In this document: positions 43,546 through 52,209 of the stretch, in pieces
Position numbering within the stretch: position 1 is the first letter of the stretch
How the letters are laid out: every line of letters begins with the position of its first letter
Assembly: GCF_031845265.1 (NCBI RefSeq)
Contig: NZ_JAVRBG010000006.1
Location: 146,179 to 210,178 of the forward strand
Length of the DNA: 64,000 bases
Reading direction: 5' to 3'
From: Mesonia ostreae
GTDB taxonomy: Bacteria; Bacteroidota; Bacteroidia; Flavobacteriales; Flavobacteriaceae
Translations under genes and position numbers: made by a program
The notes under the pieces: model-generated
The model's input: only the letters and a program-made list of their open reading frames with translations
Told to the model about the DNA's origin: nothing
Database searches by the model: none

Positions 43546-43575
43546 AAAAACATCCAATTTTTATTGGATGTTTTT
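43546..43575. terminator. Terminator of the exb operon
   Basis: AAAAACATCCAAT (43546-43558) pairs with ATTGGATGTTTTT (43563-43575) around a TTTT loop, followed by more T. A good rho-independent terminator. Confidence 0.85.
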
Positions 43576-43722
43576 TTTTTATATGAGTGTCAATAGAATT
43601 AAAAAGTTTTACGTTTTAAATTAAAAGATTACTGGTTCACCTAACGGGTTGAACTCTAATCTTGCTTCTATTATGAAGAAGTGAAGTAGTCTAACATCTA
43701 TATTAGATACAACTAGTTTTTA

Positions 43723-43730
43723 TATCTTTG
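43723..43730 (+). promoter_or_regulatory. -7 box of the outer-membrane barrel gene
   Basis: TATCTTTG matches TAnnTTTG, 20 bases before the ATG at 43750. Confidence 0.5.
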
Positions 43731-43749
43731 TTTTAAGTATATTTCTTCT

Positions 43750-44448
43750 ATGAAAAATGTCCTCTTCGTTTGTTTTGCTGTATTCTTTTTTGCGACTAGT
43801 TTTTCGCAAGAAATTCAGGCGATAGATACTACTTCTGTTGCCGTAGATAGTTTGTATCGCGAGGACCAATTCTATGCCAGTTTCGGATTTAATTTGTTGC
43901 TTAATCGACCAAAAGGAGTAAAACAATCTGGTTTTTCTGGAGGTCTGCATTTCGGTTTTACACGCGACATGCCCATTAATAAACGAAGAAATAAAGCCAT
44001 AGGTCTTGGCCTAGGATTATCCATTAATTCCTACGGACTCAATCTTAAGATTGATGAAAAAGAAGAAAGTACCTCCTTTAGTGTTATAGAAGATAGTTAC
44101 GATACGAATAGGTTAACCCACTATCTAATTGAAATGCCTTTAGAATATCGTTGGAGAACTTCTACCGCCTCCGATTATAAGTTTTGGAGGATTTATACAG
44201 GATTGCGTTTGGGCTACGTATTTTGGTCCAAAGCAAATTATGTTGCAGGAGACGTAAAGATTCGGGATAAAAACTTGAATGCTTTAGATAATATTCGATA
44301 CGGACTCACTTTTACCTTTGGATACAATACTTTTAATTTTCACGTCTATTATAGTTTAAATCCTTTCTTTGACGGAACTCTAGACAATTCAGTAGAAGAA
44401 TTAGGGCTTAACCCTTTGAAAATAGGAATTATGTTTTATATTCTTTAA
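43750..44448 (+). CDS. Outer-membrane beta-barrel protein (porin-like)
   Basis: 232 residues with a signal peptide (1-19, cleavage after SFSQ) and a run of amphipathic strands: YASFGFNLLLNRPKG, SGFSGGLHFGFTRDMP, IGLGLGLSINSYGLNLK, WRIYTGLRLGYVFWSK and NTFNFHVYYSLNPFF, ending KIGIMFYIL. This resembles the PorT-like or OmpW-like small barrels of Bacteroidota. I did not assign PorT/SprT itself because its characteristic N-terminal features are missing. Convergent with the next gene, sharing TTAA at the stops. Confidence 0.7.
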   Translation: MKNVLFVCFAVFFFATSFSQEIQAIDTTSVAVDSLYREDQFYASFGFNLLLNRPKGVKQSGFSGGLHFGFTRDMPINKRRNKAIGLGLGLSINSYGLNLKIDEKEESTSFSVIEDSYDTNRLTHYLIEMPLEYRWRTSTASDYKFWRIYTGLRLGYVFWSKANYVAGDVKIRDKNLNALDNIRYGLTFTFGYNTFNFHVYYSLNPFFDGTLDNSVEELGLNPLKIGIMFYIL

Positions 44449-45044
44449 TACCACAGTAAGCTTAGGTAGGGAATAAGGCCTAGTAAAATTCCGTAGATTA
44501 ATTCTTTTCCAGTATGTGCTTTTAGCTGAAGTCTAGATGCAGCAATCCAACCCGTGAGAAAAATCAAAATCGAAATAAGAAAAATCATATTGGTTTGGTA
44601 TAAGAAGCTAAGCATCAAAATAAACGCAAAAACTCCCGAAATTCCCATCAAATGCAAACTAGCTTTTACCTTAAAATAGGCTAGAAGCAGCGCAAATACA
44701 TTGGAGTATAGAATGCATGTAAAGAAAAAGTAAAGTTCGGTTTGGTCGTAACTCTTCAAGATAAAATTATTGACCGTTAGCAAGATGATACAGAAAAACA
44801 ATAAAGGAATTTTTCTTTCGTGAACTTTCTTGAGGTGAATAGTTTCTATAATTTTTAAGTTCTTCAACAAAAAGAAAAAAACGATAGGAATAAAAATGGT
44901 AAGAATCGAAATTGCCAAAATCTTGGCCTGCGCAATAGAATTTGGAGAAAATCTGGGAGTAAAGAAAAAGTAAAATATACTTCCCAATAAGGGCATTAAA
45001 ATGGGGTGGAAAATGTAAGAAGCCAGTTTGAGAAAGAAACGCAT
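44445..45044 (-). CDS. Integral membrane protein, PAP2-like/unknown
   Basis: 199 residues with six predicted helices (about 10-28, 42-60, 75-92, 105-125, 132-152 and 160-195). KKVHERKIPLLFF and the C-terminal KAHTGKELIYGILLGLIPY give the only polar landmarks. The last segment (LKAHTGKELIYG) loosely recalls membrane PAP2-type proteins, but the acid-phosphatase signatures are absent. It lies 8 bp downstream of the rpoN stop on the same strand, so it is probably co-transcribed with it. Confidence 0.65.
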   Translation of the reverse strand: MRFFLKLASYIFHPILMPLLGSIFYFFFTPRFSPNSIAQAKILAISILTIFIPIVFFFLLKNLKIIETIHLKKVHERKIPLLFFCIILLTVNNFILKSYDQTELYFFFTCILYSNVFALLLAYFKVKASLHLMGISGVFAFILMLSFLYQTNMIFLISILIFLTGWIAASRLQLKAHTGKELIYGILLGLIPYLSLLWY

Positions 45045-45051
45045 ACTCTGT

Positions 45052-46509
45052 TTAGATTTCTTTTCTAAGTCTGGCTACGGGAATATCTAATTGCTCTCTA
45101 TACTTGGCTACAGTTCTTCTAGCAATAGGATAGCCTTTTTCTTTTAACACTTTCGCCAACTTATCATCGGTTAATGGTTTCTTCTTATCCTCATCTTCAA
45201 TAGTCATTTCTAAGATTTTCTTAATCTCTAAAGTAGAAACTTCTTCTCCTTGATCATTTGTCATCGATTCTGAGAAAAATTCTTTAATCAATTTAGTGCC
45301 ATAAGGCGTATCTACATATTTGCTATTGGCTACCCGGCTTACCGTAGAAACATCCATATTGATTTTTTCAGCAATATCTTTTAAAATCATGGGGTTGAGA
45401 TCGCGCTCGTCTCCAGTCATAAAATATTCATATTGGTGGTGCATAATGGCATTCATCGTTACAAATAAGGTTTCTTGGCGTTGTCTAATCGCTTCAATAA
45501 ACCATTTGGCAGAGTCTAATTTCTGTTTAATAAACATCACAGCATCTTTCTGCTTTTTGCTCTTTTCTTTAGATTCTTTATAACCTTTGAGCATATTGTT
45601 GTATTCCCTAGAAACATGCATCGTGGGTGCATTTCTTCCGTTAAGGGTTAATTCCAACTCCCCATCTTTAATTTTAATAGTAAAATCGGGAACCACGTGT
45701 TCTACAATTCTAGTATTGGTAGAATAAGAACCTCCGGGTTTGGGATTAAGGTGCGAAATTTCTTCAATTACGGCTCTCAATTGATCTTCAGAAATACTAA
45801 ATTTAGAAATCAATTTTTGATAATGCCTCTTGCTAAACTGCTCAAAAGCATTTTCAATGATATCAATAGATAATTCTATTAACGGAGTAGCTTCTCTTCT
45901 CTTTAACTGAATTAACAAACATTCTCGCAGCGAACGAGCTCCAACTCCTGCAGGATCTAGCTCGTGCACCAATTTAAAAACTTTTTCTACTGTTTCTTCG
46001 TCGGTGTAAATATTTTGAGTAAACGCAAGATCATCTACAATATCGCTGGTTTCTCTGCGTATATAGCCGCTTTCATCTACGCTACCCACAAGAAATTCGG
46101 CTATTTTTTTCTCCTCTTCATCCAATCTAAAGGTTTGTAATTGTGTTTTTAAATGCTGAGAAAATGAAATACCAGATGCATAAGGAATCGTTTTTTCATC
46201 ATCATCTTTGCTATAATTATTTGCTTGCGTTCTATAACTTGGGATTTCATCATCACTTAAATACTCATCGACATCAATTTCAGATTCGGTTTCAATAATT
46301 TCCGAATCACTTTCCATCTCCTCATTTTTAAACTCATCTTCATACTCATCTGTAGACTCTTTCCCGCTATCTAAGGCGGGATTGTCTTCCAATTCTTGCT
46401 TTACACGTTGCTCAAAAGCTTGCGTAGGAAGTTGTATCAGTTTCATTAACTGAATCTGCTGCGGAGATAACTTTTGTGAAAGTTTAAAATTTAATTGCTG
46501 CTTAAGCAT
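45052..46509 (-). CDS. rpoN: RNA polymerase sigma-54 factor
   Basis: 485 residues. Region I at the start (LSQKLSPQQIQLMKLIQLPTQ) and an acidic region II (50-115, many D/E) are followed by the core-binding domain (ISFSQHLKTQL and onward). The DNA-binding domain ends in the RpoN box ARRTVAKYRE near residue 468. It recognises -24/-12 promoters and needs enhancer-binding ATPases. No such activator gene or obvious -24/-12 site was noticed in the window. Its own -7 box lies upstream. Confidence 0.96.
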   Translation of the reverse strand: MLKQQLNFKLSQKLSPQQIQLMKLIQLPTQAFEQRVKQELEDNPALDSGKESTDEYEDEFKNEEMESDSEIIETESEIDVDEYLSDDEIPSYRTQANNYSKDDDEKTIPYASGISFSQHLKTQLQTFRLDEEEKKIAEFLVGSVDESGYIRRETSDIVDDLAFTQNIYTDEETVEKVFKLVHELDPAGVGARSLRECLLIQLKRREATPLIELSIDIIENAFEQFSKRHYQKLISKFSISEDQLRAVIEEISHLNPKPGGSYSTNTRIVEHVVPDFTIKIKDGELELTLNGRNAPTMHVSREYNNMLKGYKESKEKSKKQKDAVMFIKQKLDSAKWFIEAIRQRQETLFVTMNAIMHHQYEYFMTGDERDLNPMILKDIAEKINMDVSTVSRVANSKYVDTPYGTKLIKEFFSESMTNDQGEEVSTLEIKKILEMTIEDEDKKKPLTDDKLAKVLKEKGYPIARRTVAKYREQLDIPVARLRKEI

Positions 46510-46528
46510 AGACCTATTATTATACTTA

Positions 46529-46536
46529 CAAAAGTA
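46529..46536 (-). promoter_or_regulatory. -7 box of rpoN
   Basis: Minus-strand TACTTTTG matches TAnnTTTG, 19 bases before the rpoN ATG. Confidence 0.5.
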
Positions 46537-46611
46537 ACTAAAAAGGCATTAGATTTGCTGCCAAAATTTTGTTAAGCTTCTGGCAAAATTTATTTTTGGC
46601 ACGATAAATAT

Positions 46612-47466
46612 TTAAAATTTTAAAAAACGTTTCGGAAGTTTAGATTCCAGAGCGTGAATATCAGCAGTTATGGGATGCGTGAATAGCAACTTATAAGCGG
46701 TTAAGTGAATTGCCTTCTGAAGAAAAAATTTGGCACCATAAGTTTGATCTCCGATGATGGGAAAACCGTGCATCGACAAGTGTTTTCTTAGCTGATGCGT
46801 TCTTCCCGTGAGCGGATTTAATTCTACCAAACTAAAATCATTCCCATCTTTTTGATAGAATTGAATAGCTTTCGCAATGGTTTCTGAAGCTTTTCCGTCC
46901 AGTTCATCCTTCATCACTTGTTCTTCATTACTGAATTTTCCTTCTACAATGGCCAAATAAGTTTTGTTGATTTCTTTGCGTTCAAAAGCTAATGATAATT
47001 GCGCTTGCGCGGATTTTGTCTTAGCAATAAGCAACAATCCGCTAGTAGGATTATCTAATCGGTGAACCGGAAGCGGATAAGCCAATGCATCTTTTTCTGC
47101 GGAAGCGAAAAGATTAAACGGAAGTGCATTTTCTATGGTTTTAAAATAATTACCATTGGTTGGATAGCCTGAAGGTTTATCGATGACTGCCAAAAAATCG
47201 TCTTCAAAAACTACGGGAAACGATAGCTGAAAGATTTTTTTAGGTTTTACTGTCTCTTCCAATAACTCTAATATTTGCCCTTGTTGAATCCAATCTGCCG
47301 TAGAGGCAATTTTTCCGTTTAAAAGAATGCGTTCTTTGTTTAAGGCTTTTTTCACGGCACTTCTAGAGTTGAGCAACTCAAAAACTTGGGAAGCGTATTC
47401 TTGAAGCCTCAATTTTTCATAAATTGCAGGGACAATGTGCTTCTCTATTATTGTATGTTGACTCAT
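46612..47466 (-). CDS. RluA-family pseudouridine synthase
   Basis: 284 residues: an N-terminal S4 RNA-binding domain (about 15-75), then the RluA catalytic domain with PVHRLDNPTSGLLLIAKT (catalytic Asp near residue 135) and PLTGRTHQLRKHLSMHGFPI. It isomerises uridines in rRNA or tRNA. Within the family, RluC/RluD/TruC subgroups cannot be told apart by eye. Monocistronic; upstream lies the repeat-rich gap. Confidence 0.85.
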   Translation of the reverse strand: MSQHTIIEKHIVPAIYEKLRLQEYASQVFELLNSRSAVKKALNKERILLNGKIASTADWIQQGQILELLEETVKPKKIFQLSFPVVFEDDFLAVIDKPSGYPTNGNYFKTIENALPFNLFASAEKDALAYPLPVHRLDNPTSGLLLIAKTKSAQAQLSLAFERKEINKTYLAIVEGKFSNEEQVMKDELDGKASETIAKAIQFYQKDGNDFSLVELNPLTGRTHQLRKHLSMHGFPIIGDQTYGAKFFLQKAIHLTAYKLLFTHPITADIHALESKLPKRFLKF

Positions 47467-47528
47467 TTTTAAAAATCTTTATAAAAAAAAGGATCTAGTT
47501 TAGTAGTGCGTTGATAATATTTTGCTTT

Positions 47529-47602
47529 GTCATTCAGAACGTAGCTTGCGGAGTGAAGAATCTTTATTCTAAAAGAAGAGATTCCTCCTACGTCGGAATG
47601 AC
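47529..47602. repeat. Palindromic GTCATTC...GAATGAC repeat
   Basis: Bounded by GTCATTC (47529-47535) and GAATGAC (47596-47602), with complementary interior (CGTAGC..GGAGTG and AATCTTTATTCT..AGAAGAGATT..CCTACG). It belongs to the common 'GTCATTTCGAC...GAGAAATC' type of intergenic hairpin; degraded versions occur at 6241 and 9031. Confidence 0.6.
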
Positions 47603-47656
47603 AGCTCCTTGCAAATGTAATAGCTTTATTAAATTACAGTCTAAAAAATCTATTTT

Positions 47657-47839
47657 ATGCGAATAACATTTTTAGTGTTTTTACTTTCGTTTGCAGGTGT
47701 AGCGCAAAGTTTTGAATCTACCATTAAATCAGAAAAAACCTTGAACGCCTTACCTTATGTGAATGTAAGTATTTTAAAGTTATTTTTACCCACTAAGACT
47801 TTAGACCGCTGCACTATTAGATCTAAGGTAATTGACTAA
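47657..47839 (+). pseudogene. Truncated fragment of a carboxypeptidase-regulatory-like-domain protein
   Basis: A signal peptide (MRITFLVFLLSFAGVAQS) is followed by FESTIKSEKTLNALPYVNVSIL. The ALPYVNVSI stretch is the hallmark of the CarboxypepD_reg-like domain that opens many TonB receptors and DUF5686 proteins (compare PIPYANVSI in the gene at 55385-57826). After about 40 residues the homology ends in a copy of the TTAGACCGCT...CTATTAGAT repeat (47801-47822) and a stop soon follows. It is probably a gene cut by repeat insertion; the short length leaves doubt. Confidence 0.4.
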
Positions 47840-47924
47840 ATTGATAATAGATTACAATCTGTAATTTAAAATTGAAAATAACTCATATTCATTATATTCA
47901 AGCAATCCTTTAGAAGTAAAGCTG

Positions 47925-48086
47925 ATACCAAATTAATAATTTAATGTACATTAAAATAATTCATTTCCCGTCCTATGTCCTTACTTATAATTTCCATAGT
48001 TGTGGCTATGCAAACCAGTCTTAGTAGCGCATAGAACAAAAAAGAATTTTCGTTTTCTGTACGACATTACAATATTAAATTGGTAT
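47925..48086. repeat. 162-bp element with terminal inverted repeats (MITE-like)
   Basis: ATACCAAATTAATAATTTAATGT at the left end matches, inverted and with few mismatches, ACATTACAATATTAAATTGGTAT at the right end (TIRs of about 23 bp). The interior has CCATAGTTGTGGCTATG as a further hairpin. It encodes nothing. The ends begin and finish with ATACCA/TGGTAT. Similar blocks occur in flavobacterial genomes as I recall, but no transposase is present to move it here. Confidence 0.6.
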
Positions 48087-48208
48087 AAAATGACGTCATT
48101 TTCTCTAAACGTAACAAAAGTGGATGTACCGTAATTTTGTGTTAATGTCAAGACTTCTCTTTATACATCGAGTATTCTAAGCTTAAGTAGAACTTAATGA
48201 GCAAGAGA

Positions 48209-48308
48209 CCCTGAAATAAATTCAGGGTGACAGTTATTATTGGCTGAAAGGGATAGTAATTTTATTTTAACATCTTTGTCAACTGTCATGCTGAACTTGT
48301 TTCAGCAT
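48209..48308. repeat. Two short hairpins in the toxin-antitoxin upstream gap
   Basis: CCCTGAA (48209-48215) with TTCAGGG (48221-48227), and ATGCTGAA (48288-48295) with TTCAGCAT (48301-48308). Both are common small intergenic palindromes (the CATGCTGAACTTGTTTCAGCATC type). The rest of the gap 47840-48506 has no gene that I can support. Confidence 0.5.
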
Positions 48309-48506
48309 CTCTTCTTAGGGAACTCGAAAACCTCTCTTGGATAAACTATCGTGGTCACAATTGGCAACATCGCTCTAAGAAACACCGAGTAACGAAGGCA
48401 ATTTTGGGTAATGAGAAAAAGTTATATCTTACTCTGGTTGTAAAAATTGATGTGAGGTATGAGAAGTAATCCATTAAAAAGAACTAACAATAAATTATAT
48501 AAGGCC

Positions 48507-48929
48507 TTAAATACTAATTTTTCCTTTTAAATAAGTTTCTGGTGTCAATACCGCAAGATTACTTTTCTTATAATCTTTTATATTTCTGGTCAAAATAATG
48601 TTTATCTGGTCATTTTGAACGGCAGAGTAATTTTGTAATGCATCTTCAAAATCTTTAAATTCTGAATTAAGAGCATCCAAAACAACATTCTTATTCATAT
48701 CGACTATTTCGATGATAGTTAAAAGCTGTTTAATTTTTTCTATAATCAATTGGTGAGTTGCCGTTCTTCGTAATAAATAATAGACATTACAGACTATAAC
48801 TGGTGTGGTAAATCCGTTTATAGTTTTTTCTTCACAGCGATTTAAAATTTCAGTAGCAAATTCTGCAAAAGGTTCACGGTCAAAGAAGAAGTCTAATATG
48901 ACATCAGTATCAATTAAAACAGTATCCAT
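48507..48929 (-). CDS. PIN-domain toxin (VapC-like)
   Basis: 140 residues, PIN nuclease fold. First acidic residues are in VLIDTDVILDFFFDREPF (Asp7 or Asp9, Asp13), with further Asp/Glu in FKDFEDALQNYSA (about 90-100) near the usual catalytic set and LTRNIKDYKKSN (about 115-126). It probably cleaves RNA when free of its antitoxin. It overlaps the antitoxin gene by one base (48929), as expected for a TA operon. Confidence 0.85.
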   Translation of the reverse strand: MDTVLIDTDVILDFFFDREPFAEFATEILNRCEEKTINGFTTPVIVCNVYYLLRRTATHQLIIEKIKQLLTIIEIVDMNKNVVLDALNSEFKDFEDALQNYSAVQNDQINIILTRNIKDYKKSNLAVLTPETYLKGKISI

Positions 48930-49180
48930 TATAAATACTTTTCTTCTAATCTGTTTCTAATTTCTTTTTTATAATCTATATTTTTTGGCATTTTAAAAGA
49001 ACCTTTTAAAGACTTTACAACAGGATTTAATTTTCTTGATTTTTTGGTTTGTTCTTCTTTAGTTAATATTTTTAGGTAGTTTTCTATGATATCCGATAAA
49101 CTTCTGTTTTTATCTTTAGCATATTTTTTAGCCCTCTCAATAGTTTCTTGCTCTATGGTTAAAGTGAGTTTTCTATTCAT
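48929..49180 (-). CDS. Antitoxin of the PIN toxin, ribbon-helix-helix-like (DUF6364)
   Basis: 83 residues. The N-terminal RKLTLTIEQETIERAKKYAK, then KDKNRSLSDIIENYLKIL, is the pattern of ribbon-helix-helix proteins of the DUF6364 kind, which bind their own promoter. The basic tail would wrap the toxin. It precedes the toxin, as usual. Confidence 0.8.
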   Translation of the reverse strand: MNRKLTLTIEQETIERAKKYAKDKNRSLSDIIENYLKILTKEEQTKKSRKLNPVVKSLKGSFKMPKNIDYKKEIRNRLEEKYL

Positions 49181-49355
49181 CTTTAATAACTTAAAGGATT
49201 GATAATGTAAAGATAAGGATATTTTAATACACGTGCTATTTTTTATTTATTTACACGTCTTTAGGAATTGATAGCACTTGCAACTAAAATGAATATATCA
49301 ATGTTAAGTTCATCACACTTAAAAAAAATCAGTTACTAGAAGTAACTCAACAAAT

Positions 49356-49397
49356 AAAAAAAGCCCAATTAAACATGTGGTTAATGGGGCTTTTTTT
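49356..49397. terminator. Bidirectional terminator between the antitoxin gene and asnS
   Basis: AAAAAAAGCCCAATTAA (49356-49372) pairs with TTAATGGGGCTTTTTTT (49381-49397) with one mismatch. The asnS transcript (minus strand) sees the T run from 49362 downward. A second small hairpin GTTACTAGAAGTAAC lies at 49332-49346. Confidence 0.75.
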
Positions 49398-49451
49398 ATA
49401 ATAATAGATTCCTCAGGAGTCGGAATTGAAATACTGCAACGCAATTCTGTT

Positions 49452-50900
49452 CTAGAAATCAGCGTTTTGCGGACTTCTAGGGTAAGGAATCACATCTCTA
49501 ATGTTCCCCATTCCTGTGGCGAATAAAACCAAGCGTTCAAAACCTAAGCCAAATCCGCTATGGACGCAAGTTCCAAACTTACGGGTGTCTAAATACCACC
49601 ATAATTCTTCCTCATCGATGTCTAGCTCTTTCATTTTGGCTTGCAGTACGTCTAAACGCTCTTCACGTTGAGAACCTCCTACCATTTCTCCAATGCCTGG
49701 GAAAAGTACATCCATGGCTCTTACCGTTTTCCCATCTTCGTTTAAGCGCATGTAAAAGGCTTTGATATTGGCGGGGTAATCAAATAAAATTACCGGACAT
49801 TTAAAATGTTTTTCAACCAAAAAGCGTTCGTGTTCACTCTGCAAATCTGCTCCCCATTCTTCAATCACATAATTGAATTTTTTCTTTTTGTTGGGCTTAG
49901 AGTTTCTTAGAATATCAATGGCTTCGGTATAACTTACGCGCTTAAAGTTATTCTGAGTAATAAACTTCAATTTATCACGCAATGCCATAGGGGCACGATC
50001 TGCTTCGGGTTTGCTCTTATCTTCTTGAATTAATCTGTTTTCTAAGAAAGCCAAATCATCATCACAATGTTCTAAAATGTATTCTAAAACGTATTTGATA
50101 AAGTCTTCGGCAAGATCCATATTTCCGTCAAGGTCACAAAAAGCAACCTCTGGTTCAATCATCCAAAATTCGGCTAAATGACGCGAAGTGTTGGAGTTTT
50201 CGGCTCTAAATGTAGGTCCGAAGGTATATACTTGTCCTAATCCAAGCGCGTATGTTTCGGCCTCTAGCTGTCCGCTTACGGTAAGATTTGTTTCTTTTCC
50301 GAAGAAATCATCTTTATAATTAACGCTTCCATCTTCATTTTTAGCCACCTTGTTCAAGTCCATATTGGTGACCTTAAACATTTCTCCGGCTCCCTCTGCA
50401 TCACTTCCCGTAATAATAGGCGTGTTAACGTAGTTAAACCCGTTTTTCTGAAAGTATTCATGCACGGCAAAAGAGAGTTTAGAACGCACTCGCATAATGG
50501 CGCTAAAGGTATTGGTACGCACGCGCAAATGAGCTTGCTCTCTTAACTTCTCTAAAGAATGACGTTTGGGAGATAGAATGGTTTTTTTTACCTCTTCTGG
50601 ATCTGCAGTACCAAGAATTTCAATTTTTTGGACTTCAATCTCTACTTTTTGACCCTGACCTTCACTTTCTTTAAGCGTACCTCTAACAGCGATGGCGGCG
50701 CCAATATTAATTTGTTTTAGTACTTCTTCTGGCGTGTTTTCAAAATCTACAACACATTGTATATTGTTAATCGTAGAGCCGTCATTTAATGAGATAAAGC
50801 GATTGCTTCTAAAGGCGCGAACCCAGCCTTTTACAAAAACTTCTTGTAAAACGGGATCTGTTTTTAATACATCTACAATTTTGGTATGTTTCATCTTCAT
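49452..50900 (-). CDS. asnS: Asparaginyl-tRNA synthetase
   Basis: Class IIb aminoacyl-tRNA synthetase of 482 residues that charges tRNA-Asn with asparagine. N-terminal OB anticodon-binding domain (about 15-110, VKGWVRAFRSNRFISLNDGS). The catalytic domain has motif 2 FRAENSNTSRHLAEFWMIEPE (the Asn-type loop) and motif 3 GFGLGFERLVLFATGMGNIRD. An insertion of about 100 residues between motifs (290-390) is typical of this group. The start is the first ATG, at 50900; MKHTKIVDVL two codons later is also possible. Confidence 0.96.
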   Translation of the reverse strand: MKMKHTKIVDVLKTDPVLQEVFVKGWVRAFRSNRFISLNDGSTINNIQCVVDFENTPEEVLKQINIGAAIAVRGTLKESEGQGQKVEIEVQKIEILGTADPEEVKKTILSPKRHSLEKLREQAHLRVRTNTFSAIMRVRSKLSFAVHEYFQKNGFNYVNTPIITGSDAEGAGEMFKVTNMDLNKVAKNEDGSVNYKDDFFGKETNLTVSGQLEAETYALGLGQVYTFGPTFRAENSNTSRHLAEFWMIEPEVAFCDLDGNMDLAEDFIKYVLEYILEHCDDDLAFLENRLIQEDKSKPEADRAPMALRDKLKFITQNNFKRVSYTEAIDILRNSKPNKKKKFNYVIEEWGADLQSEHERFLVEKHFKCPVILFDYPANIKAFYMRLNEDGKTVRAMDVLFPGIGEMVGGSQREERLDVLQAKMKELDIDEEELWWYLDTRKFGTCVHSGFGLGFERLVLFATGMGNIRDVIPYPRSPQNADF

Positions 50901-50913
50901 TTAATTTGAGCGA

Positions 50914-50921
50914 CAAATATA
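50914..50921 (-). promoter_or_regulatory. -7 box of asnS
   Basis: Minus-strand TATATTTG matches TAnnTTTG, 13 bases before the ATG. Confidence 0.5.
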
Positions 50922-50973
50922 ATTTTTAGCCCTAAGCTTAGCAAGAAGTTAGGGGTAAAAGAAGTGCTACGTG

Positions 50974-51633
50974 CTAATTTATTCGATAACTGATTGAAAA
51001 ATGAGCGAAACGTATAAAATCTTGAAAAATAACGCTGGATTCAACGTCTTTACGGTTTTCAAAATTTGGCGTGTTAGAATGGTAAGTGACTATGTCTTTA
51101 AAGAAAATGGAAACCATCCAATCTTCGTCTAGTAAAAAATTAAAACCAGCGTCTAGATAGGTTTTTAAGTAATTGCTCGTTTGGGTATCAAGAGTTTCTA
51201 TTGCTGGGTTGACACGATAATGGTTATAATTAACACCTATTTCACTTTTAAGGTAAAATTGAGGTGTAATTTTTAAGAAGTAGTATTGTAGTTGTGCCCC
51301 GATTTTATAATTGAGCGAAGTGTTATTTTTATCTATTTCTTTTACTTCAAAAGAATCGTAACCAATGCCTAGTTGCCCGCCAATGAATAACCGATTGGCA
51401 ATAGCATAATTTACTTGCGGAATAAACTCTAGGCGTAAACTATTATTTATTTCTTGATAATCAATATTATTGTTGTTGATTCTTGCCAATTCTCGGTTAT
51501 AAAAAGATAATCCTGCTTTTGCTTCTACCCAAACTTCTCCTTTTTCTAAAGATTGGTTTTGAGCTGAAATATTATAGCCAGAGAAAAGTACTAAAATAAA
51601 TATATTAAGATTTAAAAAATGGTTTCCTCCCAT
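50974..51633 (-). CDS. Outer-membrane beta-barrel protein
   Basis: 219 residues with a signal sequence (MGGNHFLNLNIFILVLFSGY, cleavage after ISAQ) and about eight amphipathic strands. Strand-like pieces include GEVWVEAKAGLSFYNREL, LRLEFIPQVNYAIANRLFIG, LNYKIGAQLQYYFLKITPQF and DWMVSIFFKDI. The last residues FAHFSISYRIN end with the usual C-terminal aromatic strand. It overlaps the preceding lipoprotein gene by 22 bp, so the two are co-translated. Unknown role. Confidence 0.75.
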   Translation of the reverse strand: MGGNHFLNLNIFILVLFSGYNISAQNQSLEKGEVWVEAKAGLSFYNRELARINNNNIDYQEINNSLRLEFIPQVNYAIANRLFIGGQLGIGYDSFEVKEIDKNNTSLNYKIGAQLQYYFLKITPQFYLKSEIGVNYNHYRVNPAIETLDTQTSNYLKTYLDAGFNFLLDEDWMVSIFFKDIVTYHSNTPNFENRKDVESSVIFQDFIRFAHFSISYRIN

Positions 51634-52205
51634 ACATCTGGAATGTTTTTTAAGTTTTCTAAATCCATGGATATAAATATATAGTCTATATTTTCTTCTT
51701 TATAAAGATGTTTTGCTAAATTAATATATTTATCTTGTAAACCATCCATTTTTGTAGTGTAAAGAATTATAGTGGTTGTTTTATTTTTAGGAAAATCATA
51801 GATTTCTTGTGATTCAATACTTTTTAAAACCATTCCTTTATAAGTCTTTTCATTAGAAAGAAAATTTTCAATATCAGAATTATCTATTGCAGTAAAATTA
51901 TCACAAGTATTTAATGGAACTTCATTACCATTTTCATCTTTTACCAATATTTTATCAATTGAAGTAGATTGTTTATTTTTTGTAAAAGAAATTAATGATG
52001 CTTCCATATTGTTTATAAAATCTGGGCTTGAAGCTTTTGATACATAATAGAACTTTGACTTTTTTACTTTTTGTGTATCAGAAACTTTATTTAAATATGC
52101 TCCTGAGGGTAAAAGTTCTTCAGAAGCATTGTTTTTTGTTTCAAAACTAATTTTAATGCAAGAGGTCACCAACATAAAGATAGTTATATAAAAAATCCTT
52201 TTCAT
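51612..52205 (-). CDS. Lipoprotein of unknown function
   Basis: 197 residues from the ATG at 52205 (MKRIFYITIFMLVTSC, lipobox Cys16). A polar, Asn/Lys-rich middle contains short beta-like stretches (TTIILYTTKMDGLQ, IDYIFISMDLENLK). No family is recognised. An upstream in-frame TTG start at 52220 is less likely. Its end overlaps the barrel protein gene by 22 bp, suggesting a shared assembly or export role at the outer membrane. Confidence 0.7.
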   Translation of the reverse strand: MKRIFYITIFMLVTSCIKISFETKNNASEELLPSGAYLNKVSDTQKVKKSKFYYVSKASSPDFINNMEASLISFTKNKQSTSIDKILVKDENGNEVPLNTCDNFTAIDNSDIENFLSNEKTYKGMVLKSIESQEIYDFPKNKTTTIILYTTKMDGLQDKYINLAKHLYKEENIDYIFISMDLENLKNIPDVWEETIF

Positions 52206-52209
52206 CCAA

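Noticed and set aside
43750..44448. PorT/SprT gliding-machinery protein
   Set aside because: Only general small-barrel features are seen; the characteristic PorT pattern is absent.
47467..48506. CRISPR array or prophage remnant in the repeat-rich gap
   Set aside because: There are no regular direct repeats with spacers and no phage genes; only palindromes and one TIR element.
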